A DNA stretch of 15,511 nt from Bacteroidia bacterium (GTDB lineage Bacteria > Bacteroidota > Bacteroidia > Bacteroidales > Azobacteroidaceae), in NCBI GenBank assembly GCA_025996865.1, contig BNTV01000110.1, positions 1 through 15,511 on the forward strand, given 5' to 3'. The notes beneath the pieces were generated by a model. It made no database searches. It saw only the letters and a list, made by a program, of their open reading frames with translations, and was not told the DNA's origin. This document shows positions 15,411-15,511 of this stretch, one piece after another; position 1 is the first letter of the stretch, and each line of letters starts with the position of its first letter. A program made the position numbers and the translations under genes.

Positions 15411-15511
15411 TGGTTCAAAATCGGTAAATATTTTGTTCATAGCCTCTTCTTTAGTCATGAGATAGGAACTGACATCTCCCAAATCAATTACCTCGGTAGA
15501 TTCGGCCGGAA
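15385..15511. repeat. 127-bp exact copy of an internal DUF4998-like gene segment, at window end
   Basis: Identical over 127 bp to 4319-4445, same orientation, and reaching the last base of the window, so the true right boundary is not visible. It begins in mid-codon of the NotI-like gene. The minus-strand reading gives the same peptide segment (GDVSSYLMTKEEAMNKIF) as the lipoprotein, as an isolated fragment. Confidence 0.97.

Noticed and set aside
1..15511. CRISPR arrays, tRNA/rRNA genes, transposases, ECF sigma/anti-sigma or hybrid two-component regulators
   Set aside because: Looked for and not seen; the only long repeat is the 127-bp pair, and the only regulator is the GntR/LacI-type gene.

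Overview
The window looks like part of a genome from the order Bacteroidales. Evidence is a SusC/SusD outer-membrane pair, a run of lipoproteins with Cys lipoboxes, families largely restricted to Bacteroidetes (SusD, DUF4959/DUF5126/DUF5000-like, DUF4998-like), promoters of the TTTG / TAnnTTTG type, and start codons in A/T-rich leaders without Shine-Dalgarno sequences. No rRNA, tRNA, CRISPR array or transposase was seen.

Layout. At the left edge (1-454, +) is the 3' end of an ATP-grasp acyl-CoA synthetase (ADP-forming type). Everything from 414 to 13454 is on the minus strand and reads as one polysaccharide-utilisation operon, in transcription order: a small LamG-like lipoprotein that looks like a relic; an MFS sugar permease of the fucose-permease type; a truncated radical-SAM activase remnant coupled to the permease by an ATGA overlap; SusC; SusD; a DUF4959/DUF5126/DUF5000-like surface lipoprotein; a DUF4998-like surface lipoprotein; a LamG plus five-bladed-propeller glycoside hydrolase (GH32/GH43-like); and an FGGY kinase resembling sedoheptulokinases. 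Diverging from the operon (13750-14844, +) is a GntR-type regulator with a LacI-like sugar-binding domain. The intergenic region holds facing Bacteroidetes-type promoters and two inverted repeats that are plausible operators.

Inferred logic: SusC/SusD and the two surface lipoproteins capture a glycan, the lipoprotein hydrolase trims it, the MFS permease imports the released monosaccharide, the FGGY kinase phosphorylates it, and the GntR/LacI-type regulator senses an intracellular sugar. A propeller hydrolase of the fructosidase/arabinosidase superfamily together with a sedoheptulokinase-like kinase hints at a ketose-type product, but the substrate cannot be read from sequence.

Right edge (14925-15511): the N-terminal part of a NotI-family restriction endonuclease runs, in mid-gene, into a 127-bp exact copy of an internal piece of the DUF4998-like gene (4319-4445), and the copy continues to the last base. 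A repeat of exactly 127 bp at a sequence end is what a k=127 de Bruijn assembly would leave, so this junction should be treated as suspect until checked against reads.
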